64,000 nucleotides of DNA from Bolinopsis microptera (taxonomy: Eukaryota; Ctenophora; Tentaculata; Lobata; Bolinopsidae). This document shows positions 1 to 12,800 of this stretch, piece after piece (position 1 is the stretch's first letter; every line of letters starts with the position of its first letter). The DNA lies in the NCBI RefSeq assembly GCF_026151205.1, contig NC_087081.1, positions 8,613,246 through 8,677,245 on the forward strand, given 5' to 3'. A program made the translations under genes and the position numbers. A model generated the notes under the pieces. That model was not told where the DNA came from. It worked only from the letters and a program-made list of their open reading frames with translations, and ran no database searches.

Positions 1-1144
1 GCCTATATTACTAATGGATTATGATCAGTATTATTATATAGTGATGGAGATTATATTACTGGCAATACACCGAATACAGATTTAAAAGTTTATGAATTGG
101 TTATTTGAAGATTTTTAACTTAAGATTTCAACAACAAGTTACAAGATGAAGCTGAAGGTTAATTAAAATCTGCAGAAGATATTGATTCTAACATTCTTTA
201 TTATTACAATTTAATTCTACTATTTTGATGTATCATATTATTGTAATATTTAGATATCATTACTCTTATGATACCTTAGACAAAATTTCAATGCTTTTGG
301 TGGTTTACAAACATAAATAACAATGCATCGGTGATAAAATTACAGTTCCGGGGGGGGGGGGGGGGGGGGGGGGGGGGCATATGTTAACAATTCATATGTT
401 AACAATTCATATGTTAACAATTCAATGTTGATTTGGTGTGGCCAAAATTGGGTGTGGCCAAAATTTAAAAATATGATTTTTAAATTTTGGCGACGGAATC
501 CTCGAATAAGTAGTTGTACAGTTGTATACCATCCGCAAATTTACAGATCTCAAATATGAAAAATGGTTATGTTATAAGCCCCAACGTATATCTGTATATA
601 TACTGACTTTTGGCCCACCCCTGGCGCTGTTCAGTGTACATTTATATTAAATGTACTGAGTCAGAAGTCTAGAATGGTCCAGATCTGGCATTTGTTATAT
701 ATGATAATGCGAACAGTCCCTCATTGGTTTTGGCGGGTTACTAAGGGACCTGAGGAAAACTAAGTTCAGCAAGACCCAATGTAACAGCCAAGGTAACAAT
801 GTTCGTACACCCGGGTTTGATACACGGCGTGATATAAAGAGGGTAGCATTATTATAAACTCTGAAGAAAGCTCGTAAGAAATACGCAATCAGCTTAATTT
901 ACTTCCTTTATTTAGGCCAATGGCAATTTTCATGTTACCTCAAATCCTGGCGGCGACCTCCAATTGTTTCGTATACGATATAAGCCGCGCTGCACGTACT
1001 ACTTTTTAAAATGTTACTGGATCGAATTGAAGAACTACGCATTGATTTGTATATTAAACATGCATGCCGCTTATTTCTCTTCGCCATTTAAGTTACAGAG
1101 TACAGATGGGTCATAATGCCGGATCATTCATCACTGTTAGATTT
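1..1144. other. AT-rich intergenic DNA, no gene seen
   Basis: Contains a run of 28 G at 350-377 followed by three copies of a 15-bp CATATGTTAACAATT repeat. I see no supportable coding frame, RNA gene or mobile element. Confidence 0.5.
350..377 (+). repeat. Poly-G tract (28 G)
   Basis: Uninterrupted G run, followed by CATATGTTAACAATT repeated about three times (378-422). Confidence 0.9.
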
Positions 1145-1252
1145 ACCTGAGGACCCCAGGCTTTAATGTTGTTAGAGATCAGGGCCGCGCTCAGCCTGTC
1201 ATTCCGCCTAATCTATGTTGTTTAACAACATTAAAGCCTGGGGTCCTCAGGT
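1145..1252. mobile_element. Foldback MITE (29-bp perfect inverted arms)
   Basis: Arms 1145-1173 and 1224-1252 are exact reverse complements starting ACCTGAGGACCCCAGG. The loop contains GCCGCGCTCAGCC and GTCATTCCGCCTAATCTAT, also found in the element at 40378-40716, so both belong to one family. Confidence 0.75.
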
Positions 1253-2562
1253 AATGGACATGTGGCTGGATTGTTATTGCTATGGGAGACTGGCAAAAAA
1301 TTATTATATTGCGCGCGCGGCGCTCGTGCGGAAGAAAATGGCATTTTCACCACAAAATATTTATCGCGCGTGCTCAAGGGAACCGATTCTCCCGGAACCG
1401 ATTCTCCCGCCAAATCTAATACAAATTAGCTATGGCGTCACTGCACCATGCTACGTAATCCAAACCATGCCAACAAGGAACGCAAACACACAATAAATCT
1501 TGTATTGTAAAGTCTTCTTGTAGGCACTAAAAGTTACATTTCTATTGGTGTTTTACATTGCGGCCATTTCAAAATAAGAACGAAGTTTTAATAGGTTTTA
1601 ATATTTACATGTTCATATTAATTAACACATGTTAACATTTACATGTTCATATCAATAAGTTATATTTCGTATTATTGATATAAAATTAAGCTAATAAGGA
1701 TAAAGGACTCTTTATAATTCCAACCAAAATGTATTCAGTGATCCAAACTTGTGAAAAATTTCAAACCAAAATTCAACCATCTATGAAGAAACAAAAACGA
1801 AAGAAAATAGCCTTTAAACCTATGTACAATTAAAAAAGGTTTTCTATCTATTAAAGCAGGTATTTCTATTTCCTATGTCAAATCCAATCTAAAAACACTT
1901 TAAACGACATCAACTGACCAACAATTTGTAGCATACAAAACGGCCTTCCTATGAAAGAAAACAGGTTCGTAAAACATGTTCAAAATTTAGTCTGAAACAA
2001 AAACTGGAGGTTCTACTGATATAATATGATATGATAACTTAATAATACACAAATCTATATCTTACTCCGTGAAGAATGACAACAATCGGTGGACAATTGG
2101 GCAAGAATAAACTAAATTACAAAATGTAGAAAAAACGGATGAATTTTGTTCAAAACTGAACAGATAAGAACCTAAAAACTAAAATCGTGGACTTTATTTA
2201 TTTCAGAAGGCATGGCTAATTAGAGAAACTTATAACTGATTAAAAGACACTTAATCTAGAGATTTTCTTATTTTCCAAGGTAACTAATCGATAATCGATA
2301 ACGTCCTGATAATAATATAATAAAGTCAATTTCCAAAAATAATACTTTTTTGTTAACAACCTTCCAGATCAAATGATCCAAGCACATAGTCCAAACTCTT
2401 AGTCCATATCGTAATCGAATCAATATAACCTGAATGGAAACGAGAAAAGAAATCAAAAACGTTCTCTGAACTATGAAGCATCATTATCGCATAGTAATGG
2501 GAGTACTGAAGTATTGCTATATTATATACACACACACACGCACACGAGAAACATACTACTTT
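1253..2562. other. AT-rich intergenic DNA, no gene seen
   Basis: Short frames only, without splice context or protein-like composition. A CA-rich microsatellite lies at about 2527-2544. Confidence 0.5.
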
Positions 2563-2745
2563 GGGGTCGTTCACAATTCACTTGTTACGTAATCAGCCGA
2601 GGGCCAGGGGGAGGGGGTTTAAAAATTATTACGCTAGTGTGATCTTGGCACAATAGCTATGTGTAAAACTGATAACGGAGGGGGGAGGGGAGGTCAAAAA
2701 TCCTCCAATAAGTGATTACGTAATATGTGAATTGTGAACGACCCC
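2563..2745. mobile_element. MITE with GGGGTCGTTCAC termini
   Basis: Begins GGGGTCGTTCACAATTCAC and ends with its reverse complement GTGAATTGTGAACGACCCC; inner GATTACGTAAT-type arms also pair. It is flanked by TTT on both sides, which may be a 3-bp target duplication. A related sequence lies at 21400-21531. Confidence 0.75.
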
Positions 2746-3278
2746 TTTATGATAATAATATAGTCCTAACAAAATATAAAGTCTAAGCAACTAACTCAAC
2801 TAAAATCATTTAAAACACACAAAAGTCTCACACATTATTCATGCTAATCTCAACTTTATTTAACCCAACAAATTATCAACAACATATTGTTACCTTCAAT
2901 TTGGCTGACCAAAATAGGTTGCTTACTGATCCAACTTTGTTCCACAATTGTGGAATTATTAACAATTATCAATCACCAAAGCTTTAATTCAAAGTTTTTT
3001 CCACCGAATAGAATAATGTCTAGCAGCAAACCAACACCAGTAATAGTATGCTATGTTAGTAGAATGTATGCCTGAGTAGCTGAAGTCTGTTTATTGGGCA
3101 AAATGCTGCTTAAATCTAAAGGTGTGGGGGGGGGGGGGCTCAGAATGAGCAGCAAAATTAACCCCCTCTCCTTGTCTCTGAGGCCAAACTGTAAACTTTC
3201 ACCGTGTTTCTTAACCATTAACCATAAGTTCATTCATTAACTAATCAGCTAATCGATTAACTAATTGGCTTATAACTT

Positions 3279-3941
3279 GGGGGGGGGGGGGGGCCAACCA
3301 TATTAAAGTATATTAAAATGTAGGATTTTTTCCAATTTTGACCCGGGGATATACTTTAATATACTTTAATATACTTTAATATACTTTAATATACTTTAAT
3401 GTACTTTAATATACTTTAATGTACTTTAATATACTTTAATATTCCTACATTTTCTCTATTAAAATTTTGAATCCATATTACTTACCATATACTTGACCAA
3501 TTTATGAGCCAAAATATATGAATTATGAGTTCAGGGGACTAGCAACTGGCTTATCTTCTAATCTACTAATTGTAGGTATATTAAAGTATATTAAAATGTA
3601 GGTTTTTTTTTCCAATTTTGACCCGGGATATACTTTAATATACTTTAATATACTTTAATATACCTACATTATAAAAAATTATGTGAAAAATTTTGTTGTA
3701 TTTAATGTATAGATTAGATTTACCTTACATGTAAAGTTAGTCTTGTTCAAAGATATTGATACTTGACCAATTTATGAGCCAAAATATATGAAGTATGAGT
3801 TCAGGGGACCAGTAATTTGCTTATCTTCTAATCTACTAATTGTAGGTATATTAAAGTATATTAAAATGTAGGATTTTTTCCGATTTTGACCCGGGGATAT
3901 ACTTTAATATACTTTAATATGGTTGGCCCCCCCCCCCCCCC
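3279..3941. mobile_element. Inverted-repeat element with 15-base poly-G/poly-C ends
   Basis: Starts with 15 G then CCAACCATATTAAAGTATAT and ends with the exact reverse complement, finishing in 15 C, so the inverted repeats match for roughly 39 bp. AACTT flanks both ends (3274-3278 and 3942-3946), consistent with a 5-bp target duplication. The interior has two related copies of a TACTTTAATA-repeat block and two copies of an ACTTGACCAATTTATGAGCC segment. No transposase frame. Confidence 0.8.
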
Positions 3942-4135
3942 AACTTTACCAATCAATCTAAAAACTGAAATTTCACATGAAATCTATCCACCAGACACTG
4001 TTCATAGTTCTAAAATTCTTCTCTTACGTGTCCAACTGTCCATGGCAACGCATTTCTTAATCACGTGATTACGTTGAGCATCTTGCCACAGTTTAGTGGA
4101 ATGTATGGAATGTTGATGTCACGTGACATGTAGCC

Positions 4136-4288
4136 ATGGCGACGCATCACACTTGCTTGGATACACTGTTGAGTCTCGTGAACTCACGGGAGTTTGAGGG
4201 TGTTTGTTTTGTTTCTGATCTCCTGAAAAAGGAATGTTTAATTAACAATAAGAGGATACAGTGCTACAAGAACAACAATAAACGTCAC
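4136..4288 (+). CDS. Candidate first exon of an unidentified gene
   Basis: ATG in a good context (GCCATGG) opens a frame beginning MATHHTCLDTLLSLVNSREF and containing FVSDLLKKECLINNKRIQCY. It meets a phase-0 donor (CAC then GTGTAA) just before a stop. It reads like real protein and joins in frame to the candidate exon at 4505-4616. I recognise no family, and no third exon could be placed. Confidence 0.35.
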
Positions 4289-4504
4289 GTGTAATAAATT
4301 AAAAATAAAATGTGTAAATGTGCCACTTTTCTCAGATTCTCAGTTTATTTTATCTGCCGGAACCAGCGTGCACTGTTTTCTATACACGTGACACATTTTG
4401 ACCCGGTATACTTATTATATTAATTAAAGGTGGATACGATATATTAGATCCGGAGTGGCGCGATTAGGTTTTAAAGTTTCTGAAATGTTTACCATTTTAA
4501 CCAG

Positions 4505-4616
4505 CTTTTTCAACCGATAATTTACCGAGTATTTGAAGAATTAGCTAGCACTAATGCACAACCAGGCAGTGAAAGAGAATACACGGTGGTTCATTATGAT
4601 AGATTGTGCGAGCTAG
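4505..4616 (+). CDS. Candidate second exon of an unidentified gene
   Basis: Open between TTTTAACCAG and GTATGT, phase 0 to 1, 37 codons. It begins LFQPIIYRVFEELAS and ends VVHYDRLCEL. Good splice signals and protein-like composition are the only support. Confidence 0.4.
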
Positions 4617-6360
4617 GTATGTAGGAGAGACCATTATAACATTCCCTTAGTCAGTGGTCAGACCGTGCACTATCGCACTATCGCACTATCGCACTATTGC
4701 ACTATCGCACTATTGCCACCTGATCCATGGATGGAATCATTTAATGTTTGGTACGTCTCAACTCTCGATCTCAATTAGTCAAATACTTGTAACAATTAAT
4801 CAACATGTATTAACACGAACGTGCATTATAACAGAGCAAATTAGATTTAAATGGATTTTGACGCAATCCTGCATGGAATGAATATCCTGGGTGCTGACGA
4901 AAAATGTTAACAGGAACTGGCCAGAATTATACAGTTATTCTAGGTAATGTTCTACATAATAAATTGAAGGCACTTTAAGATGCTGTGAACAAGCCGCTAG
5001 TTCCGGGGTTTAAATAAAGTGCTTTGTGTCTAAATATTTAAAGACAAAATATTATTTAAGGTCATGTTCCAAAAACAAGTGCCTCGTACAACAGCAGACT
5101 ACAATCCTTAAATATTTTCACTGTAATTAAATTTAAACCCGGTAATTTCTCTAAAATTAACTTAATTATGTCCAATTGTCCGTGGTTTTATTCATGGCGG
5201 AGAAACACTTTTCTAAAACACCTGCTAAATAAAGAATCAATAATTTTACACTCTGAGAACGAGTCTAAAAATACCGCTAACAACATTGACCAACAATGTA
5301 GTCTACAGACGGGCACTTGCTGTGAAATGGAAACATCGTTATCAGTTTATAATCCAATGATACGGTGTGATACAAATATACAAAATGTATACTGTACAAA
5401 ATGTATATGTATAGATACAAGTGGTTAGTGGTTACACGAAGGTCATTGTTTTGTTGTAGTTTAGTTTTTTAATTAAAGGTGGGGAATTAAAATTCAATGA
5501 GGATTTAATATATAGCAGGGTAGATTAACATACTTTTAAAAGCACCCGGTGTATTCTGAAGCATAGTTATACAAATACACTCAATTTGTACACTCATTTA
5601 TCGGGAGTCAAAATGGCATTCTATCATAGTTCTTTTACGTAATATAATTATATAACTTGTATAGGGTTTAAGTATTGTGACATGATCTAAAATTCACATT
5701 TTTTACTGAGTCTATATTAGCAAGAGAAGATATATTTGGTTATATTATTTTCGTTTGAGAAACCAACATTGTTTTTACATACCTTGAACCCATACAAAAG
5801 CAAGTAACGTATTTACTTTAGGGCTTGTTATTTGTTATTTTAAAGACTCGACGCACTGCGGAGTGTTTTAATAATACTTTTTACAGCTCACAAACACACT
5901 AAGTCTATAAATTGATTTATATACTTAAAATCTAGTTGTCAGTGTTAACTGCTATAATGGCAATACCCAAATTCCGAGGTCACAGCGGGAATTATTTGCA
6001 TCTTGTTTTTCATTTTAAAACGAGGCCTGTACAAAATACGAGGCCTGTGGAATTATTTTTTCTACAAGAATCCCAGTGCACAAAGAAACGATAACTGTAC
6101 ACTGTACAGTGACGAAAACACCGGCAGCACCTTTGGTCCTTTGGTCCTTTGGGCTGACATTAATTATTCAACTTCTTTGTAAGTATATATTATAACACTT
6201 CAGTGCGCAAATAGGCAGCACTTTGTTAGTAGTTTATTCAATTATTCAACTTCTCGGAGTAGCTGTCCGTAGTGTTGAGAGGGCAGTGGCAGTGCTGCTA
6301 CCATACAGGACGAATGTTTTATAATATGATAACCTGATTAAGTCGTGTAGTAACTAGTAT

Positions 6361-6457
6361 TTGATGATTCTTTCAAGAGCTCAAGAGCTTTTCTGATTTT
6401 TTCTCATCACTGAGTCTATTCAGAAAAGATCAGGAATTTCCTTGAAAGAATCATGAT
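6361..6457. mobile_element. Small hairpin MITE-like element
   Basis: ATGATTCTTTCAAG at the left pairs with CTTGAAAGAATCAT at the right, with further inner pairing of CTTTTCTGAT and the GAAAAGATCAG region. Confidence 0.55.
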
Positions 6458-7893
6458 TACCTCATCATAATGCAAAAGAAAGAAGCGTCACCTTTCCAGT
6501 TTATTTTTGGATTAAGTGTAAAGAAATCTCTTACCTTGTCACCCTTCCATTTTATTGTTGGGTTAAGTGTAAATAAATCAACAAGTCTAGAATTTAAGCT
6601 CCATATTGTACATATTGCATATTCTGTAAATAGCATAATTGATAATGCATATTATGTTGGTGGATGTTTATGATGTGAGGTCTGACATTCACCTGCTTAG
6701 ACTTATTTAAATCATCATTCGTTTTAAGATCAAACACTGAAAACACCACACATATATATTATCTAAATATAGTGTTTTAATACTTTACAGTTTACACTAA
6801 AGTGATATAATGTGATATAATCTAAGTTGAGCACTTTGCCGGAGGAGAAATGAACAGATCATGAGCAGTCACACTAAAGTTTAAAACATAACTACAGTTT
6901 AATTGTAGAACTTTCTTCTTTCATTTGGTGTTAAGAAGGATCAAGGATGCTAACGCACATGAATCCGTATATATATTAATTCTTAAATAAAAGCAAGTTT
7001 GTCGATGAATAAACAAGTTCCAGTGCTCTATGATCCAAATAATCTTACCACTAGATAAAACGATATGCGGTAAATAAATCTAATGATAGTTTAACATAAA
7101 CTCTGCTTTTTCAGGTAAATTTCCCAAGTAACAACAGTCACTTGTCGCCCTTCAGCAACTTAACCATAGTAATTATATACTTAAGCTATTACCACAACTA
7201 TCCATTATTATTCCAGAGTTACTGGATAAGCTCGTATGCATCTGTTACTATGACAACCATGCCAGTTATGTTTGTAACCATGACGACACAGCCAGAAACT
7301 GTAATTATTTCCTGATTATGTGTTCTACTGCCAGCCGGTCGTGTGTTTCAGTAAGAAACAGTTCCAGATATCGTGAGAAAATATGATATTTATGGTTTCG
7401 TATATCGTGATACAAAAAGGTCTCTTAAAATTATTAAAGATTATTAAGATTATATTTAAGTAATATTCGCTTATCTAGCGATGCTATAAATAACACAATA
7501 TTATTCAGCGAGACATTTGTTTTATTTATTTATTCAAATGTACCTGCATTTTAAAGTTGTTTTTGCATTCTGGGGTGGGGAAAAATTTTTCTGGGGAAAC
7601 ATTTGGACATGTCACATAGGACCACTATTTTAGGCAACACCTTAAAACTTAACTAAATGATGTGTTTTTATACTTGATTATACAACACTCGTCACCACAA
7701 AGTTGTATATATAGTTAGTTATTAACACCAAAATAAACACTTCTTAAGTTTTTTAATGTTTCTTCTCACAAGTTCATTTTGTGTGTCTCAACCAGCACTA
7801 TTGAACCGTGTCTAAATGTAGAAGTGTGTAATGAGTGAACCCCGAGTGAACACTGAACACTGGTCTCAACATTCCTCTAAACAATAGCGACTA

Positions 7894-7912
7894 GGGGGGG
7901 GGGGGGGGGGGG
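7894..7912 (+). repeat. Poly-G tract (19 G)
   Basis: G run followed by CCAGTGTG. No matching poly-C end within reach, unlike the element at 3279-3941. Confidence 0.9.
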
Positions 7913-8279
7913 CCAGTGTGTTCAAACATTCCCATAAGTTTAAACTACCAGTTTATGATCCATTTGAAACTTCCCGTGGTTTGCCTTTAATGATAAATGA
8001 ACTCTCACACCCTCATCAAGACATGAGTCTACCACATAACAACACATCATGTTCATTTCTACCACTATCCCACATTGTAACCAACAACAACAATACATCA
8101 CAATACACAACAACAGTACGAGGGGCGGACTAAGGCTGGGACCTGGGTAATGACTGGAATGTAGTGAGAATCTGTGTGGGCACCTTAACAATGGGTCTGT
8201 GTATATATATGTGAGAATAGTGTATGGGGGCACCTACCGGGAATGCTGGAAATACCTAGCATAGTTGTGAAAGTGTATA

Positions 8280-8821
8280 CTGGGTGTACCTATAAAGTGT
8301 GACTTTTTGAGAAATGATACAAAATATTATGAAGGAGCAGTTACTAAAAACTGTTCATCACTTGTGTCACTAGGGATCATTTAGGAGAGATTTTCCGGGC
8401 AGAATTTTGAGGAAGATCTTTAAAACGTTTTTTATAATATAATAATAATAATAAGTAGGAATATATACATCGCTTTATAGCCATAAAGAACTCCAAAACC
8501 CAAAGATTCAGTTCAAAACCATCTAAAGCGACTCATGAGTAACATGTACATAAGAACTTATTTTTATGAAGTATGGATTTTATGTGATGCAGGCCACTCC
8601 AACGACTAGGAGGAGACCTTACCATGTAACATGTATGTATGTCCTCAGCCATGAATAATGTCAATTTCAGACTTAAATATTTAATTTTTGGGAAGGGTGG
8701 CTTTTTTTGAAGGTGCTTAAAATTCAACTATATTTCTGACACAATTTAGTTAAAAATAACCGTGAAGTTTAATTCTGTCAAAAACTATTGAAAAAAGTCA
8801 CATTTTATACGGTACATCCTG
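8280..8821. mobile_element. Non-autonomous mariner-like element
   Basis: The left end CTGGGTGTACCTATAAAGTG and the right end (reverse complement CAGGATGTACCGTATAAAAT) are imperfect inverted repeats of about 30 bp, flanked by TA on both sides. It contains no transposase. A second partial copy, matching the right half, lies at about 13986-14188. Confidence 0.7.
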
Positions 8822-9705
8822 TATACAGTGAGATCCGGTATTATATAGTGAGAGGGACGAATTTGTTTTAACTCTAATTCTAAAAACTCGTGTAGGGCGA
8901 ATTTGTATACATTATTAGATCAGAAGAGGGTGGATTTATCATGTTAGGAGATAGTTGATATTTTTCCAATAAATTTGTGAATTTCTCAGACACACGCCGA
9001 AAGCAAGAACATCCAAAATATTCTCGCAATTGTTTGTAATTTTTTGCTGGCTCAACTCCAAACCTTCATTGATCAATAGCGAGGTAATGATTTTGCATGC
9101 ACAATGACACAATATATTACGTTAAATTAAATATATATTGTAATTTGTGCGTCATATTAAACATTTCCTAGTGCGAAGTAGAGGATGTTACAGTACAATC
9201 AAGCGTGCAAAAGATTTCTATAATCCAATTAACACCCACATAATATATAATATTAGAATTCAAACTTAATCCGTGCGTAAAAATAAACCTGGCATATTAT
9301 CAAATATTTAAAGCTTTTTTTGTTTTCTTACTAAAATAGTAAGCAGTAGTATAGGAGTAGTATAGTGTATAGGAGACTATGTCTAACTTGTTAAATGTAA
9401 GACAAATAAGAAAATAATTTACGAAATGTCTCATTATATTATGCTTGTTTATTCGTGAAGTTATGAATTAAAGTGTAAATTATATATTTATGTTCAGGGT
9501 TGTGAAAGTTTCAGCTGTTTATCATAGATTTTGTAATTATTCCCCGCAATCCTCATTACTTTCCAATTCACACATTAACAAAGACAACACTTATATGCCA
9601 CATAAATCGTTTAACTGTTTAAGACAATTAAATAACATAATACAATAATAATTATTAAATATTAACTTAATTATACAATAATATAAGAGTAAGAAGTTAA
9701 CTTAC
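8822..9705 (-). other. Probable 3' part of the AUR1-like gene; last exon not located
   Basis: The donor at 9705 shows the transcript continues here, but no acceptor plus short C-terminal frame stands out. AT-rich and otherwise featureless. Confidence 0.4.
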
Positions 9706-9857
9706 GCGTTTTTGTGATTAGAGAAGGGTTCCCAAACATGGTTCATGCCAAGTTTCACAGCTACTACCACGCTGATACCACCCAGAGCGTCTATCAGGTA
9801 GTGGTGAGAACTGTACAGGGCTGCCCACGTGATCCATAACACGTGCAGTAGTCCAAC
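9706..9857 (-). CDS. AUR1-like gene, exon 8 (catalytic H-x3-D)
   Basis: Phase 0 to phase 2, 50 codons. It encodes WAALYSSHHYLIDALGG with the second catalytic His and the Asp, then a membrane helix and NHVWEPFSNHKN. Its acceptor (CCCCAG) is the last unit of the 22-bp minisatellite next door. The donor GTAAGT implies at least one further exon. Confidence 0.9.
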
Positions 9858-12800
9858 CTGGGGTAATATGTTAATTAATCTGGGGTAATATGTTAATTAA
9901 TCTGGGGTAATATGTTAATTAACCTGGGGTAATATGTTAATTAACCTGGGGTAATATGTTAATTAACCTGGGGTATATGTTAATTAATCGGGGTAATATG
10001 TTAATTAACCTGGGGTAATATGTTAATTAACCTGGGGTAATATGTTAATTAACCTGGGGTAATATGTTAATTAACCTGGGGTAATATGTTAATTAACCCG
10101 GGGTAACATCTGGGGTTATACGATAGATCTAATAATTATTCCTAGTAACGGTAAAATCCAGAATGAAATTTTGTCATGACCAAGTTTCATGACTGATTCC
10201 TCAAGATTATACAATTTTTCCTGGTTTAACTCTTGGCCTGTTGGCCACTAAATTTTAGTCGCTGCTATATTTCAAATAACTTGGACAGGACTAATTCAAG
10301 ATGTCTGCGACAATACGAGGAAAAGTATCAGAATAAAACTTTCTAATTGTTGTCAAGTCTTCGCAAGTAAGTGTTATTACTTTTTTTGGCATCACTTCTT
10401 ATATTCTTATCACTTCTTGTCGAAACTTACTTTACTTTTAATTGCTTGGTGCATCAAACATGAAGGTCTAAAACTGAAAACAGTGCGCTCGCGTTCAGAG
10501 CTGGATAAATCTCCACACTTTCCTATGTCTAGCTTCATAATGGTAAGCACAGTGCACGAAACGCACTGAATTTTCAACAAAAAGCGGTCACGAACTAATA
10601 ATATTTTAAACAAGATATAAAGTGAATCATGCACTTATTTTAAACTTACTCTACTTAATGAACTAACAACTGGAATTTTTCATGTGTTGTTGGATAATAC
10701 AAAATCGCAATATGAGAACTAAAAGAGAATTTATAAAGTTCATTATAGCGCTCAGCGCTGCGATGAGAAGAAGGAAGGAAAATATAGTTCTTAAAACTGG
10801 CACTCTGAATTATTATTACCTTGGTGCTGAACCAGGGTTTGTGAAGGAAGATAACAGTAGGCCACGCCACGTGAAGTGAAGGGAAGCTACCGAACTTTAG
10901 GGGTGATTTCCTGAAACGTTAACGGGTTAGGTTGGATAACTAGATCCTTAAAGGGTAGTCTACAGTCTACACGGATTGCAACATTATATTATACCCTGAA
11001 GTGTTACTTAGGATATTATACTGGGTTTACACTCTGTAGACGCTTCTATAAGGTCCTTTACGTGAGTCTGGGTATGGTTTAAAGGTCTTGTAACACTAAT
11101 AAAGGTCTAGACTCTAGAGATGAGTATAGTTGTGTCACTATGTGTACAAGTCTCACTGTACACCTAAATACGCTTCCTCTCAGCTACTGTGTCATGATTC
11201 ATGAAACTATATAACCCTTGATCATGATTCATGATACACGTGTTTATCTTATACTTGTGATCGGGTTCCTTCCAAAATCAGGTTCCTTAGCTCTCCGATT
11301 TGTTTATGCTATCTGAGATAACATCGCAATCTAATCTAACACTCCGGAGAAACATTCCACCCTCGCCACTGCTCAAGCTCAATACCAAAGCTTCAGCGCT
11401 CTCACTCTCCAAGATACACACTGTTATTGTCTTGTTTACAATACCTTCAGTCCATTAGACACTTGTTTAGATACATTAGAGAGATTACCACCCTGGCACT
11501 CCGGTATTACCTCCTCTGTAATTCCTTGTGTCTACCTAATTGCGCGTCTCAATGTAAACGCTGTCTTATAAAAAACGCAATGAAAGTCTAGACTCTGCTT
11601 TGAAACACTGTGTTCAGTACAGCTGACATTGTAAGGGGCAATTAGCTCACAATTAGCTGAAATTAGCTGAAATTAGCTCACAATTAGCTGAAATTAGCTG
11701 AAATAAGCTGAAATTAGCTCACATACTAACAATTAGGGACCGTGTAATGTATAGTTGCTAACTGTATTGGATAGAAGTTGGCAACATTGTTTCAGTGCTC
11801 ATTGCGCAACTTTTAAGTTAACTATATTAATATATACATTAATTACACACGGTTGAGTTTGAATACTTCCCTCACCGGAAAACGGTATACAAACAACAAC
11901 AACCACCCCCACTATCAACAATAAGTGGAATGGCTGATATGAGAGAGATACATTCCATGGACCCTGTCGTGAGTAACTCAATGTTGTAAGATAAGATAAT
12001 GGACATAAGATAATGGTTCTAAGAGGCCTGGGAAGTTGCCAAGTTGAAACCACTGCTTTGTTCTCAAATTGAAGGAGTTGTCTTTATCAGAACAATATCC
12101 TTATATTTAAATTAATTTCTATTGGATCTGACATATCACTTCCTTCAGAACAGTGTCATACAATGGAGCTATTTAATGCCTTTATGTGCTCAAAGCCCCC
12201 AAACCTTATCTCTTTGTGATGTCCCAAATTGTTTTAAATTTATATAAAACAATTACAGGTGACGGGACATGTAATTGACGGGAAATGCTACTACTACTAC
12301 AAATAGGTTGGGAAATGTAATCTGCAAATCGCATAAGTCCTTGCCTCAAGCAGATATTTGGTAATTGTTTGGGTGTCACAGAATATGGCCCAGCTAGATG
12401 GCCCCGGGCCGACGCGAGGTTACTTATCCGAGATTAAATTAAGAGAAAAATAAATAACCTTTTTTCCTCGGATCTGCAAGATTTGTAAGTTGAGGTCTGG
12501 TAATAACAGGGTTACCGGAAAATAAGTTTTCAAAGGAGTAATTCCAGTCTAATACCTCGCAAAGGGCACCCGGCCACGACTTGGTGAAATTTTCAGAAAG
12601 TGGTTTTCTCTTACTGTTGAAAAGTTTTCGTATTGAGAATTGACGACAGTAAGTCTGTAGAATTATGTAGAATACTTATTAACATACCTCTCCCATCTCT
12701 AGAATTATGTAGAATACTGTGGTAACATACCTCTCTCATCTCTCAAGTTACAGTCCACCTTCTCTTTTAGCTGTGTACACAATGTTAATGTTATTACAGC

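Larger units (their letters stand above)
3945..8279. other. Mostly non-coding DNA around the candidate exons
   Basis: Apart from the two candidate exons, a hairpin element at 6361-6457 and a poly-G run at 7894-7912, I see no supportable gene. An 86-codon frame at 5168-5428 is Cys-rich at its end but has no family match or clear splice signals. A GCACTATC-type microsatellite lies at 4670-4712. Confidence 0.45.

Noticed and set aside
4846-4912. Short frame (MDFDAILHGMNILGADEK) resembling a myosin motor segment
   Set aside because: An in-frame stop lies immediately upstream and no acceptor fits; a resemblance over 18 residues is too little.
7918-8233. Overlapping frames on both strands after the poly-G run
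   Set aside because: No splice context or family match; mutually overlapping shadows.
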